Shown here: positions 8,659 to 17,871 of the stretch, in pieces
How the letters are laid out: each line of letters opens with the position of its first letter
Position numbering within the stretch: the stretch's first letter is position 1
NCBI GenBank assembly: GCA_020059465.1
Contig: JAGVBZ010000008.1
Coordinates: 124,001 to 188,000 of the forward strand
DNA: 64,000 bases
Source: Brevinematales bacterium
GTDB taxonomy: Bacteria > Spirochaetota > Brevinematia > Brevinematales > GWF1-51-8
Direction: 5' to 3'
Notes under the pieces: model-generated
Seen by the model: the letters and a program-made list of their open reading frames with translations, nothing else
The model's database searches: none
What the model was told of the DNA's origin: nothing
Program-made: the position numbers and the translations under genes

Positions 8659-8790
8659 CCGGCATGCTCCGTTTGTATTATGGGCGTATCCCATGAGCAG
8701 GAACGGGAAAAAAATGATGCCGATTACCGAATCGCCCGGAATATTATAACCTAAAAGGGAAAAAATGAAAAGTTCGGCGGGATTTCAGGA

Positions 8791-9609
8791 TTACGCGAAC
8801 CTGCCCCGTGTCAGTACTATGAGGAGGAAAATGGTCAGATCGGCGAAAAAGTGCGCGAGAAGCGGCGCGAGCATACCGTCGGAACGCTCCCGTATCCATC
8901 CGAGCATCCCGCCCCATATCCATACGAGAACCATCCCGCTCACTCCGCCGGGAAACCCGTTGAAATGCCATGCCCCGAAAAGCACAGCCTGGATAACTAC
9001 AACCGCCGCGCGGGATTCGATAACTCTATTCAGGCCGTCCTGAAGTATCCCTCGGAATATGACTTCCTCGCCGATCGCGTTGAACACGGAGAACGCAAGC
9101 ATGATGCCGATCACCTGAAGCGGCGAGTCGAACGGGATCAGCGAGAGGAACCCGGTCATATCCGGCTTCGCGAGATATGTCCAAACCGCGAGCGCGGCGG
9201 ACGCGACCGCCACTGTCAGTACAAGAAGAAGCGCGGTGACCTTATCGATCTTTCCCGCCCTGATCCATTCCTTCCCGGGACGGAGCGCCGGTACGGTAAA
9301 TATCAGGACTAAAAACGGAATAATTGCATAGTAATTGACGGCAACAAAAATCTTGTACTGGGAGGGAATCAAAATGCCCGCGCTCCATATCAGGAAGAAT
9401 ACTGCGGCAGGCACGAACTCCTTTGCGAACCGGAGTATCATAATAAAAAGCGCGATCTGCAGGGTGAAGTATGCAGCAGTATACCCCAGATACGCGGGCG
9501 ATAAAGGGTTAAATCCCGGGAACACCCATTCGATGGGAATGAGCGCAAATATTGCGATCAGGACGCAGAACGATGTTTTAAATCCCGCGTGCAGCCGTGA
9601 TTTTTCCAT
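8791..9609 (-). CDS. CPBP family intramembrane metalloprotease
   Basis: 272 residues, about eight transmembrane segments. The CPBP (Abi) motifs are present: EEVIFRG with Glu181-Glu182, FGAWHF with His215, and LLAHFFAD with His253. This is the Rce1-like catalytic set. Bacterial members process membrane or prenylated peptides and some give bacteriocin immunity; the substrate here is unknown. A good GAAGGAG site precedes the ATG. Confidence 0.88.
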   Translation of the reverse strand: MEKSRLHAGFKTSFCVLIAIFALIPIEWVFPGFNPLSPAYLGYTAAYFTLQIALFIMILRFAKEFVPAAVFFLIWSAGILIPSQYKIFVAVNYYAIIPFLVLIFTVPALRPGKEWIRAGKIDKVTALLLVLTVAVASAALAVWTYLAKPDMTGFLSLIPFDSPLQVIGIMLAFSVFNAIGEEVIFRGILQDGLNRVIESRAAVVVIQAVLFGAWHFNGFPGGVSGMVLVWIWGGMLGWIRERSDGMLAPLLAHFFADLTIFLLIVLTRGRFA

Positions 9610-9671
9610 TTACTATCTCCTTCGCGGGATATGATATCATACGGCAGGAGAGAAATCAAAAAAACGCAGTA

Positions 9672-9980
9672 TCAGATCCCCGTGTGAGAAATTGGGGAAT
9701 CGATATCGATGATCAGAGTGTCTTCCTCGGGATCGATGATTTGCCGAAGATCGCCTGTCAGTTTGTCCAGCGAAACAGGATATCTCTTACTTTTTACTAA
9801 ATAAATATCACCCGGCGTATGTTTCGCGTTCAGCGAAAAAGTCAGATAGTATATAAGCCTATTCTTCTTCCCGGCGTCCTTTACACTAAATGTAAACGAG
9901 ATGTACTTCACATGATCCGTTTTTCCCTGATCGACAGAAGAAGAAACAAACATCCCCTTTCTCAGCGGAATTCCCTCCAT
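9672..9980 (-). CDS. Small hypothetical protein
   Basis: 102 residues, no signal peptide or membrane segment, strand-rich and polar, with an acidic C-terminal stretch (DPEEDTLIIDIDS). A GGGG run lies 5 nt before the ATG. I do not recognise it. It sits alone between the CPBP gene and an AT-rich gap. Confidence 0.55.
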   Translation of the reverse strand: MEGIPLRKGMFVSSSVDQGKTDHVKYISFTFSVKDAGKKNRLIYYLTFSLNAKHTPGDIYLVKSKRYPVSLDKLTGDLRQIIDPEEDTLIIDIDSPISHTGI

Positions 9981-10284
9981 TTTACCCCCTATATATATAA
10001 ATAAGACCGAAAAATAATCAACTTATGAAATTATCCTCTATAATAAAATAACAACACTTCATAAATTATATATTACAATAGTGCAATAATCAATATTTAT
10101 GTATATAAATAGTATATTCTCATAGTTTTATAGTATCACATGCTGTTTTCGCGAATTCATCGTGATATTCTCACTTCTGAATATAATACCGGATTAGAGG
10201 GTGTATTAGGAAATATGATAATAAAAATATTTTAACATATTCTCGGATAAATGGGAATATGTGACGTGATATGGATTTATGAGG
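9981..10284. other. AT-rich intergenic stretch
   Basis: About 300 nt clearly richer in A and T than the flanking genes, with many TATA-like runs. No convincing reading frame, RNA or terminator was seen. It probably holds the promoter of the small gene that begins at 9980, but no single element stands out. Confidence 0.4.
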
Positions 10285-10992
10285 TTATTTTTTGTACTTC
10301 TTGCCGAATTCGAACTTACACTTCTGTTTGTTCCATTTCAGTTCCAGATAGGAATAAGCGAATCTGTCTTCTATCTGCAGGTACTTATTGTATTCGTCGG
10401 GGTCCATACTGTTATCGATCTCGCAGATACCCACCGGATACACTTTGCATGTCGTACCGAACTGGGGCAGAACGATCTTATAGACCATCGCCTTATTCAT
10501 CTTCGACGTGATGGATTTTTTATCCTTGGCGTCGGCGAAAAGGTCGATGGAAAGTTTGGGCACCACCTGATCGGTGACATAGTTGAATTTTCCGTTCTTG
10601 TACTCGTAGAAATTAAAGATCGAGTATTCGCCGCATTCCCCCGATTCTCCGGTCGTGCTGACCGCGATAATCTTGGTCTTATCGGACTTGACGAAATACA
10701 CGATAGTCTGTTTTACCGAGTAATCGCCCGGTATGGTGGAAACATAGATATAAGCGTTCTTGGTGTCGACTATCACTTCTTTATTCGGGCCTTTTTCCAG
10801 ATAATTCAGACGCTCCTGAAAGCTCAGCGACCCCATAGATGAATCGATATAGTTTCCGGGGATAATCGCGTAGAAATCAACAATATCCTTGGGGTTCTTT
10901 TTTACCTCGGATTCCTTCTTTTCGTACTTCCCGTATATCGAGCCGGTTAAAACCGTTAAAACAAGCAAGATAGCAGATAAAACCTTTTTCAT
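10285..10992 (-). CDS. Secreted hypothetical protein
   Basis: 235 residues with a cleavable signal peptide (MKKVLSAILLVLTVLTGSIYG). The mature part is rich in Lys, Tyr and beta-prone segments and has cysteines near 130 and 190, which could form a periplasmic disulphide. A strong GGAGG site precedes the ATG. No family recognised; it stands alone. Confidence 0.7.
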   Translation of the reverse strand: MKKVLSAILLVLTVLTGSIYGKYEKKESEVKKNPKDIVDFYAIIPGNYIDSSMGSLSFQERLNYLEKGPNKEVIVDTKNAYIYVSTIPGDYSVKQTIVYFVKSDKTKIIAVSTTGESGECGEYSIFNFYEYKNGKFNYVTDQVVPKLSIDLFADAKDKKSITSKMNKAMVYKIVLPQFGTTCKVYPVGICEIDNSMDPDEYNKYLQIEDRFAYSYLELKWNKQKCKFEFGKKYKK

Positions 10993-11123
10993 ACCCGCCT
11001 CCGACAGATTTTTTTCCTGTTTTCATTCTAACAGGATAGTACGATAAATCAAGGATTCGGCAGGTATATTTGCCGCCGCGATCCGGGACATTAAGCGAAA
11101 TCGAAACGACGGACTCCATTGAA

Positions 11124-12479
11124 TTATTTGCCGTTTTTTATCAGCAGGGTTTTTATCTTCCGGAAACGGAAATAGTTTAAAATCCCTCTCCATAATTCAT
11201 CGAAAAACACGCTGAAAAGAAGCCCGGCCAGTCCCCAATCCAGAACGAACATCGTGACATACACCATCGGAATAATAATGACCGTTCCCGCAATCTGGTT
11301 GTACATCTTCCATTTCGTATCGCCGGTGCCCTGTATTGCGCAGCCCCCGATAATATTCATGCTCTTCGGCAGCAGAATGAGGATGCACCAGAACAGGTAC
11401 TGCGCGAGAAGATGGACAACATTCCCGTCCTTGGTAAACATGCTGATGATCTCATGGGGTATCAGCAGGAACAAGAACCCCACCGCCCCGCAGATTATGA
11501 ACGTATAGAGAAGCGCGTAGTTGCCGATCCGGTACGCCTCCCTCGAGTCGCGCGCGCCGGTCGCCCGCCCGATCAGCGAAATCGACGCATCCCCGATACC
11601 CATATACAGATGCAGCGAGAAATTGATAATAACGTTAAATATCCCGTAGTACCCCGCCGCAAGCCTGTCCCAACGGTTCAGCATTGAGATGATGACCGTC
11701 TGTCCGACCGTCCATAGAATGAAATCTATCCCGGCGGGCAGTCCCAGCGTGAATATCTTCCGGTAGACCCGTCCGACAGGACGGAATATCCCTTTCAGCC
11801 TGATTTTAAATATCTTATTCCTGAGCGCCATTACGATGAATACGGCGTTCCCGATATAAATACTGAGTACCGTCGCAAGCGCGGCGCCTTTCACTCCCAT
11901 TTCCGGGAATCCGAGGTTTCCGAAGATAAGCACCCAGTCGAGGAATATATTGAGGACGGACTTGATTATAGACGCCACCATAATCGGGAACGTTTTACCG
12001 AGCGCGGAAAACGCCGAGCCTAAGGTCATCGCGACACCGTAAGACAGGAACGCCCATGACAGGACAGTCACATAATCCACCGCGCCGTTGAGAATTTCCC
12101 CTTCCGCGCCGAGCAGTATCATGAACGGACGCGCGGCAATCTGCCAGAATATGAAATACCCGATGGCGATGATCTGGTTGAAAAATATTGCGGTCTCTGT
12201 GGTACGCTGCGCCTGAAGTCGGCATCCCGCTCCCATCCTGTGCGCGATCATGATACTGATCCCGATCCCGAGCGCCTCGAAAAACGACTGCATCATGAAG
12301 AACGGCGTCGCGGCGTTATTGACCGCCGATAAGCTTTCGAGCTTATAATGCCCGAGGAACGCCGTGTCGATAAAAACCAGAGCGTAGCTGACTATGCCCT
12401 GCAAAATCATCGGCAGCGCGATCTTGAAAATCATCCTGAAATATGACTTACGCTGTTGCTCCATTCCTGTTACCCTCAT
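11124..12479 (-). CDS. MATE family efflux transporter
   Basis: 451 residues, about 12 transmembrane helices in two homologous halves (FKIALPMILQGIVSYALVF near the start and FTLGLPAGIDFILWTVGQ in the middle). MATE proteins export organic cations or drugs, or flip lipid-linked molecules, using Na+ or H+ gradients. Its start overlaps the stop of the GH13 amylase gene by 4 nt, so both are on one transcript under the palindromic operator upstream of the amylase. A transporter coupled to a glucan-degrading enzyme is unusual for this family, and its substrate is unclear. Confidence 0.9.
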   Translation of the reverse strand: MRVTGMEQQRKSYFRMIFKIALPMILQGIVSYALVFIDTAFLGHYKLESLSAVNNAATPFFMMQSFFEALGIGISIMIAHRMGAGCRLQAQRTTETAIFFNQIIAIGYFIFWQIAARPFMILLGAEGEILNGAVDYVTVLSWAFLSYGVAMTLGSAFSALGKTFPIMVASIIKSVLNIFLDWVLIFGNLGFPEMGVKGAALATVLSIYIGNAVFIVMALRNKIFKIRLKGIFRPVGRVYRKIFTLGLPAGIDFILWTVGQTVIISMLNRWDRLAAGYYGIFNVIINFSLHLYMGIGDASISLIGRATGARDSREAYRIGNYALLYTFIICGAVGFLFLLIPHEIISMFTKDGNVVHLLAQYLFWCILILLPKSMNIIGGCAIQGTGDTKWKMYNQIAGTVIIIPMVYVTMFVLDWGLAGLLFSVFFDELWRGILNYFRFRKIKTLLIKNGK

Positions 12480-14218
12480 TCCGAAAGAATAACCCCTTCC
12501 TTCGGCGCGATGGGGACAAGGATTTCACCGTTGTTCGATCGGTACTCTTTTTCGTTCCAATGATCGTAAACGCGGTCGGCCCGGAGTTTTATTTCCTGCG
12601 GGACACGTCCGTTATTGATATAGATATCCAGCTTATTTCCATTATATACACGCGAGAACCCGTAGATATTCCGTTCGTCGTCGGCCATAATCGTCTTAGC
12701 GTCCCCGAGGCGGAGCGGTTCGAGACTGTTTCTGAGCGCGATTGCCTTTTTGTAATGCAGGTATAGTTCGTTGTTCCGCTTACTCTCGTCCCACACCATA
12801 CCGAGCCTGCAGAACTCGTGGTCGCCGTTCATCCCGGCCTCGTCGCCGTAGAGGATCATCGGCACTCCGGTATATGTCATCTGAAAGAATACCGCGGCCT
12901 TCATCTTTGCGGGATCATTACCGCAGATATGCATGAACCGCGCCGTATCGTGGCTGCCGATCAGGTTCCAGAGGTTGTCGTAGATTTCCTGACGGTACCA
13001 CCCCCGCACCTGCCCGAGCTGGATATCCAGCATCGACGACGGGGTCTTTTCCAGCGCGAAAAAGCCGCTCATAGCTCCGAGAAACGGGTAATTCATGTTG
13101 GTGTCGAACTGGTCGCCCTCAAGCCACATGGACGCGTTATGCCAGACCTCGCCGACTATCAGCGCGTCCGGCTTCGCAGTCTTGACAGCGTCCCGGAACC
13201 CACGCCAGAACCTCCGGTCGATTTCCGGTGCGACATCCAGCCTCCATCCGTCGATATCCGCCGTGCGTATCCAAAAACGCCCCACCTCGTAGAAATATTC
13301 CCGTACCGCTGGATTCCACGTTGCAAGCTTAGGCATCTTTCCCATAAACGCATAAGTTTTATAATCCGGGAAGTTTTTCACCTCGACCGGGAATTTTTTT
13401 ATATCGAACCAATCCTTGTAATGAGAGGCCTCGCCTTTTTTTACAACATCCCGGAACGCGAAAAATTCCGTACTGCAGTGGTTGAAAACAGCATCGAGGA
13501 CGACGCGGATGCCCCGATTATGAGCTTCACTTACCATCCGTGCCAAATCGTCGTTGGTACCAAAATGCGGGTCGACGCGGAAATAATCGTAAGTATCGTA
13601 CTTATGGGTAGTCTCGGAATAAAATACCGGCGTCAGGTAAATCGTATTGATCCCCAGCTCCTTCAGGTAGTCCAGTTTTCCGATAATGCCGGGAATATTC
13701 CCGCCGATGAATTCCTTATAGTTAACCTTGGCGTCCCACTGGCGTATTTTCGGGGGATGAAGCGCCGGATTCCCGTCGGCAAAACGCTCGGGGAAAATTT
13801 CATATACGACCGCCTCTCGCGCCCATTCCGGAATATCGATCCCTTCGTTTCTAAGAAGAACAGGGATCTCGAACATCGAGATAGTATCGTCCGGGCGAAG
13901 CGGATGAAAATGATAATTTCCGAAAAAGACGGTCTCCGTATGATTCTGAAGAATAAAATAATACGCGATGTTGATCATCCCGTCCACCGGCACAAGCCCT
14001 TCGTAGTAATCGAAATACATATCGGTCGCGACACGTTCCAGCACGATCTCCCGGACATCTTTGATGCCGTGGAAATGATTTTTGTATATATCGCGGTAGT
14101 TCAACGCGACCTGCGAACAGTCCCCGCGCTTAACCCTGATCCTGCAGCGCATCTCGGAATCCGAGACGGCGTAAAAATAATCGGGATGATTCCTGTGATA
14201 TACCGCTTCGTGCGTCAT
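12476..14218 (-). CDS. GH13 alpha-amylase family enzyme (cyclomaltodextrinase/neopullulanase-like)
   Basis: 580 residues. An N-terminal beta-domain (about 1-115) precedes the (beta/alpha)8 barrel, as in neopullulanase and cyclomaltodextrinase. Catalytic residues are visible: nucleophile Asp328 (GWRLDVA), acid/base Glu357 (VGEVWH) and Asp424 (GSHDTAR); conserved region I is DAVFNH at 242-247. No signal peptide, so it should act on malto-oligosaccharides in the cytoplasm. The AAGGAG site and consensus promoter with two operators upstream suggest control by the nearby TrmB-like regulator. First gene of a two-gene operon with the MATE transporter. Confidence 0.93.
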   Translation of the reverse strand: MTHEAVYHRNHPDYFYAVSDSEMRCRIRVKRGDCSQVALNYRDIYKNHFHGIKDVREIVLERVATDMYFDYYEGLVPVDGMINIAYYFILQNHTETVFFGNYHFHPLRPDDTISMFEIPVLLRNEGIDIPEWAREAVVYEIFPERFADGNPALHPPKIRQWDAKVNYKEFIGGNIPGIIGKLDYLKELGINTIYLTPVFYSETTHKYDTYDYFRVDPHFGTNDDLARMVSEAHNRGIRVVLDAVFNHCSTEFFAFRDVVKKGEASHYKDWFDIKKFPVEVKNFPDYKTYAFMGKMPKLATWNPAVREYFYEVGRFWIRTADIDGWRLDVAPEIDRRFWRGFRDAVKTAKPDALIVGEVWHNASMWLEGDQFDTNMNYPFLGAMSGFFALEKTPSSMLDIQLGQVRGWYRQEIYDNLWNLIGSHDTARFMHICGNDPAKMKAAVFFQMTYTGVPMILYGDEAGMNGDHEFCRLGMVWDESKRNNELYLHYKKAIALRNSLEPLRLGDAKTIMADDERNIYGFSRVYNGNKLDIYINNGRVPQEIKLRADRVYDHWNEKEYRSNNGEILVPIAPKEGVILSE

Positions 14219-14231
14219 AACAGCTCCTTAT

Positions 14232-14292
14232 GTTGTATATATTATACAACCATCGCGCCCTATTGTCAATAGTGTTGTATATACATTACAAC
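14232..14292 (-). promoter_or_regulatory. Consensus promoter with two palindromic operators (GH13-MATE operon)
   Basis: On the minus strand, TTGACA (14269-14264), a 17-nt spacer and TATAAT (14246-14241) make a perfect sigma70 promoter. A perfect 8-3-8 palindrome, GTTGTATA n3 TATACAAC, at 14232-14250 covers the -10. A second copy with one mismatch at 14274-14292 lies just upstream of the -35; centre-to-centre spacing is 42 bp, four helical turns. The same motif overlaps the promoter of the TrmB-like gene (17872-17890). Repression by that regulator is inference. Confidence 0.85.
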
Positions 14293-14299
14293 AACTTTC

Positions 14300-15547
14300 C
14301 TAATCCTTAAAGTCCTCTCCGTCCGGTTTGGGTTTACCGATCTTCTTCGATTCTAAAAATTTCTCGAACGATTTTTTCAGGCCGGGCTTATTCCCCTTCA
14401 GGATTTCACGCTTCCAAAACCCCATCCACTCCATATAAAAATCCGGGAACGGAATATCGGTCGAGAGTTTGTTATAGATTTTCTGCGCGGGTAAAAACCA
14501 GTCGTCATACCATTTACCCGCAAGTTCGTCCATCTTCGGGTTTTTCCCGTGTTTCTTACGATGGTGATAACGGTAGTATCCGAGGAGATGGCGCGTCAGG
14601 AAATTATACCACCGCTTTCCGCCCTCCGGCAGTACCGCATTGGGGCGTTTATCCAATAAACGGGTAATCCACAGGAAGCGGTATTTCTCCTCATCGGCGG
14701 TCTTACGGAGAAACGCGAAGAACTTGATTATCCGGTACCACAGCATCCGAAACGGCCTCTGACGCTTCACTTCGCCCATCAGTTCACGGTTTGCGGAACT
14801 CGCCCAATCGGGGTTATCCTCCCAGTAATCCATCAATTCGCAGAAAATATCAGTAATCCCCAGCTTGGGGTATAACTGCGATAATTTATTCCGTCCGATT
14901 TCAGCCACAGCGTCCTCGTAAACCTCGATATTCCAGTCGAGAATAAGCTGCGTTTTCCCCGGCGCCTTTCCATCCCGCTCGATCATCCACTGCTTATGCA
15001 TCCGGAATATATTGAATTTCAGCTTGTCCCAGTTTTCGGGAATACGCACGTCGAAATTCTTTTCCGGGAGGACGTCGAAAAGCTCGGTGTCCTTCTGAAA
15101 CTTATATTTTTTCACGAATGCGGGTATCAGTTGACGGGTCATGCCCTGATTCAGCTTGATCGGAATCTTGTGCTCGATCACCCGCGCGCTGACCGATTTC
15201 ATCAGTTCGGCTTTTGCAATCGATATTCTATGATGCCCGTCGCGCACAAAGTAATATCCGCCGTACTCGATGAGAACTATCGGGTCCATTTTATCCCCCG
15301 ACGCCCACACCTCTTTTACATGCAGCCACCGTTCGTCCATCCACCGCGCGATCGGCAGGAAATCCTCCCCGAAATCCTCGCTCCTGTTCTCGGTGCCGAT
15401 GATCTTATCTACCTGTACGTTCTTCAGTTTCATCTTTCCGACCGATTGCGGCTTAATCTCCCTCTCAAGTTCATCGAGCGAAAGAAGCCTTTGGTACTTC
15501 CTCCGCGTTTTACTATGCGGAACCTTTTCCTCATAACTATAAGGCAT
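14300..15547 (-). CDS. ParB/sulfiredoxin-like nuclease-fold protein, copy 1
   Basis: 415 residues. A ParB-like domain lies at about 40-140, with IIGTENRSEDFGEDFLP, VLIEYGGYYFVRDG and HHRISIAKAE. The C-terminal half (about 215-400) is a second conserved region with a DWNIEVYEDAVAEI stretch and MDELAGKWYDDWFLPA. It is a paralogue of the gene at 15673-16914 along its whole length. Similar ParB-fold proteins with this GTENRS...DGHHR core are widespread but their job is not settled; DNA binding, NTP binding and nuclease roles are all known in the fold. It lies between the TrmB-like gene and its probable target, GH13. Confidence 0.75.
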   Translation of the reverse strand: MPYSYEEKVPHSKTRRKYQRLLSLDELEREIKPQSVGKMKLKNVQVDKIIGTENRSEDFGEDFLPIARWMDERWLHVKEVWASGDKMDPIVLIEYGGYYFVRDGHHRISIAKAELMKSVSARVIEHKIPIKLNQGMTRQLIPAFVKKYKFQKDTELFDVLPEKNFDVRIPENWDKLKFNIFRMHKQWMIERDGKAPGKTQLILDWNIEVYEDAVAEIGRNKLSQLYPKLGITDIFCELMDYWEDNPDWASSANRELMGEVKRQRPFRMLWYRIIKFFAFLRKTADEEKYRFLWITRLLDKRPNAVLPEGGKRWYNFLTRHLLGYYRYHHRKKHGKNPKMDELAGKWYDDWFLPAQKIYNKLSTDIPFPDFYMEWMGFWKREILKGNKPGLKKSFEKFLESKKIGKPKPDGEDFKD

Positions 15548-15557
15548 TTTTTCCTCT

Positions 15558-15620
15558 CCCCCGTTTTACGAGGACAAGCCCCCGTTTTACGAGGACAAGC
15601 CCCCGTTTTACAAGGACATG
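15558..15620. repeat. Three tandem 21-bp repeats
   Basis: Three head-to-tail copies of a 21-bp unit beginning CCCCCGTTTTAC; the first two are identical, the third has two changes, and a decayed fourth follows. They fill half of the 125-bp gap between the two ParB-like paralogues, upstream of copy 1. The period is a multiple of three but no gene covers them. Confidence 0.9.
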
Positions 15621-15672
15621 CCCCGTCTACAAGAACTGTCAGACTTCTGTATTCAGGCAAGTCCCCATTTCT

Positions 15673-16914
15673 CTATAGTACTTTTATCCCTTTTTTACGC
15701 ATGAGCGATTCCAGCGACTCCCTCAGCCCGGCGGGCTTACGGCGGCGGATCAGCTTCTTCCATTCCTTCATCCACTGCACATAGAATTCCGGGAACGGCT
15801 CAACGATCCCCATATAACGGTAGAGGCCGCATGCAGGCAGGAACAGGTCGTCATACCAGCTCCCCGCCAGTTCGTCCATCCGCGGCTCCTTGCCGAATTT
15901 CCCGCGAAGGTACTCGTAATGCTCCTTGAACATCTGGCGTGTCAGGAAACGGTACCAGTGTTTCCTTCCGGGGGGAATTCTCGCCTCGGGCTTAAAGAAC
16001 ATGAGCCTCGACAGCCCGAAGAAACGGTCGGCCTCCTCCTTATCGGTGCGCCGGAGCCAGCCGATCAGCCTCTGCCAGAAGTACTTCACCCTCTGGAACG
16101 GCTTCCTCTGCTTCCGTTCGCGCACCATCGAGTCGTAAACCTCGGCGAGCCACCCCGGATGCGTGTGCCAATAATCCATCAGTTCGCAGTAAATATCTGT
16201 AGTGCCGTATCCCGGGAACAGGTCGGTAAGCCGGTTCCGCTGTATCTCTAAAACCGTATTCTCGTATATCTCGATATTCCAGTCGAGGAAAAGAGTCTGG
16301 TCGTCGGGCTCCTTCCCGTCGCGTTTACTCATCCATTCACGGTGCCCGATAAAAATATGGTATTTCAGCCTGTCCCATGTGCCGGGCATCCGTACCTCGA
16401 ACAACTCCTCGGGGAGCGTGTCAAAAAGGCGGGTATCCGTCTGGAATTGGTATTTCTCCATGAACATCGGCAGTGTTTTCCGCGTCAGCCCCTCCGGCAG
16501 GGTAACCGGGATCTGCATCCGTGTCACATGCGCGGAGAGGAACTCCACACCCTCGACCTTCGCCACCGACACCCGGTGATTGCCGTCGCGTACGAAATAA
16601 TACCCGCCGTACTCGAAGAGTTCCAGCGGCTCGGTAATCTTCTGAGCGAGCATCAATTCCCGTACCTTCCGCCATCGTTCGTCCGAATTGGGATACAGCG
16701 GGAGAAAGTCCTCGCCGAAGTATTCGGAACGGTTCTCGGTGCCGATGATTTTCGCGGTCTCGACATCCTGAATGCCCGCGGACGAGGTCACCGAGGGTTT
16801 CACGAGTGCGGTCAGTTCATGGAGGGACAACAGCCGTTCGTCCGGCCGCCGTTTCCGGCTATGCGGGACATCGTACTGCCCCTCGTTGAACCCGGCGCCG
16901 TTATCGTAACTCAT
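15673..16914 (-). CDS. ParB/sulfiredoxin-like nuclease-fold protein, copy 2
   Basis: 413 residues, paralogue of copy 1 with the same blocks: IIGTENRSEYFGEDFLP, then YGGYYFVRDGNHRVSVAKVE in the ParB-like domain, and DWNIEIYENTVLEI and MDELAGSWYDDLFLPA in the C-terminal region. DGHHR of copy 1 is DGNHR here. The gene overlaps the 3' end of the TrmB-like regulator gene by 14 nt, so the two are co-transcribed from the operator-bearing promoter at 17881-17909. That places it in the same regulon as the amylase. Function unknown beyond the fold. Confidence 0.75.
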   Translation of the reverse strand: MSYDNGAGFNEGQYDVPHSRKRRPDERLLSLHELTALVKPSVTSSAGIQDVETAKIIGTENRSEYFGEDFLPLYPNSDERWRKVRELMLAQKITEPLELFEYGGYYFVRDGNHRVSVAKVEGVEFLSAHVTRMQIPVTLPEGLTRKTLPMFMEKYQFQTDTRLFDTLPEELFEVRMPGTWDRLKYHIFIGHREWMSKRDGKEPDDQTLFLDWNIEIYENTVLEIQRNRLTDLFPGYGTTDIYCELMDYWHTHPGWLAEVYDSMVRERKQRKPFQRVKYFWQRLIGWLRRTDKEEADRFFGLSRLMFFKPEARIPPGRKHWYRFLTRQMFKEHYEYLRGKFGKEPRMDELAGSWYDDLFLPACGLYRYMGIVEPFPEFYVQWMKEWKKLIRRRKPAGLRESLESLMRKKGIKVL

Positions 16915-17743
16915 CGTTACCGTCCGCCGGAGTCCTGTTCACCCTGTTGCTGAACTCCTTCTCCTGCAATGTATTTATTTTCATCTCCTCGGTAAAAAAA
17001 TCCCGCCCGAGTATTTTTTCGAGCTTCAGGAGATAAATATCGTGATGGATGTGCTCGGATACGATATCGACCAGAAGACGGTTGTCGGTGAATGTGCCGA
17101 TGAAGTCGCCGCTGCTCTTCGCGCTCGCGATCAGAACATGCCGGTAATCCGCTACGATCATCATCCTCTTGAACCGTTTGTCCCTCACTCCCGGACGAGC
17201 CGCTATCTTCGGGTTATAAAACACTTCGATATTCAGCCCGTGGGTATCGAACTGCTGGAATGTAAAAAGGATGATCCGCACGCCCTTTTTACCGAGATGG
17301 ATCAGCTCCTTTCGGAATTCTTCCATATCGCAGTTAGTGTTCATATAGATTTCTTTTTTCGCCTGCATAAGGAGTTCTTTTACGCGCCGGATAAAGTTAT
17401 CGTACCCGCTGAAATTCCAGTATTCCTCGTTCTCGTGAAAAACGTCGAACTTGGAGATCTCATCAATCAGCGTGTCCGCCGACGCGGAATACTCTTCCTT
17501 GAGACGTTTGAGGAGTTTGATAGGATTCTGAGCCATATAGAGTTTGGTGTCGCCGGGAAGCGCATGAACAGCGCCCTTCTGGTACAGGCTGTCCAGCGCG
17601 GAATAGACCGATGTGCGGGGTACGTTGAGGATTTTCGCGATCTGCGAACCGTTCATTTCGTGGTGCTTGACAAGCATGAGATAAACCGATGCTTCCATCG
17701 TCGTGAACTGAAATTTCACCAGTTCGCGGATCAGCGCTTCCAT
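16901..17743 (-). CDS. TrmB family transcriptional regulator
   Basis: 280 residues from the ATG at 17743, which has a GGAGGGG site 3-5 nt upstream; an in-frame extension to 17866 lacks similarity and overlaps an intergenic repeat. The N-terminal winged helix (about 1-70) reads FTTMEASVYLMLVKHHEMNG then SQIAKILNVPRTSVYSAL, the TrmB signature. A coiled stretch follows and the C-terminal domain (about 100-250) resembles the PLD-like/TrmB effector region (YMNTNCDMEEF, RHVLIASAKSSGDFIGTF). TrmB proteins are mostly sugar-responsive repressors of maltose/trehalose genes, which fits the GH13 operon 3 kb away and the shared palindrome. Autoregulation is likely. Confidence 0.88.
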   Translation of the reverse strand: MEALIRELVKFQFTTMEASVYLMLVKHHEMNGSQIAKILNVPRTSVYSALDSLYQKGAVHALPGDTKLYMAQNPIKLLKRLKEEYSASADTLIDEISKFDVFHENEEYWNFSGYDNFIRRVKELLMQAKKEIYMNTNCDMEEFRKELIHLGKKGVRIILFTFQQFDTHGLNIEVFYNPKIAARPGVRDKRFKRMMIVADYRHVLIASAKSSGDFIGTFTDNRLLVDIVSEHIHHDIYLLKLEKILGRDFFTEEMKINTLQEKEFSNRVNRTPADGNDELR

Positions 17744-17780
17744 TTCCCCTCCATCTGCCGCGCCCCCGAAAGGGGTATGC

Positions 17781-17822
17781 AGACTAATGCCGGGTATCAT
17801 TCTGATACCAGCCCGTGATGAC
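17781..17822 (-). repeat. Short copy of dispersed intergenic repeat in the trmB-like leader
   Basis: Read on the minus strand it starts ATCACGGGCT, contains a GGTATC/GATACC hairpin and ends CCGGCATTAGTCTGCAT. It shares both ends with the repeats at 20831-21163, 31234-31397 and 38881-39290. It lies in the 5' untranslated region between the operator-promoter and the start codon. Confidence 0.65.
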
Positions 17823-17871
17823 GGTATGAGCGAATACAGACACCTTTCGGCGGCATGCGCGCTCAAATGAT

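Noticed and set aside
10877-11119. An 80-codon minus-strand frame before the secreted protein gene
   Set aside because: It overlaps the signal-peptide region of the gene at 10285-10992 in another frame and shows no domain.
12818-14272. A 484-codon open frame on the plus strand opposite the amylase gene
   Set aside because: It lies entirely antisense to the well-supported GH13 gene with conserved catalytic motifs, and its translation shows no domain; GC-rich codons at third positions keep the opposite frame open.
15558-15620. Possible CRISPR array
   Set aside because: Units of 21 bp are directly adjacent with no spacers, and there are no cas genes in the window.
17744-17866. A 41-codon N-terminal extension of the TrmB-like gene
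   Set aside because: It covers a dispersed repeat, and the ATG at 17743 has a strong GGAGGGG site and matches the start of the winged helix.
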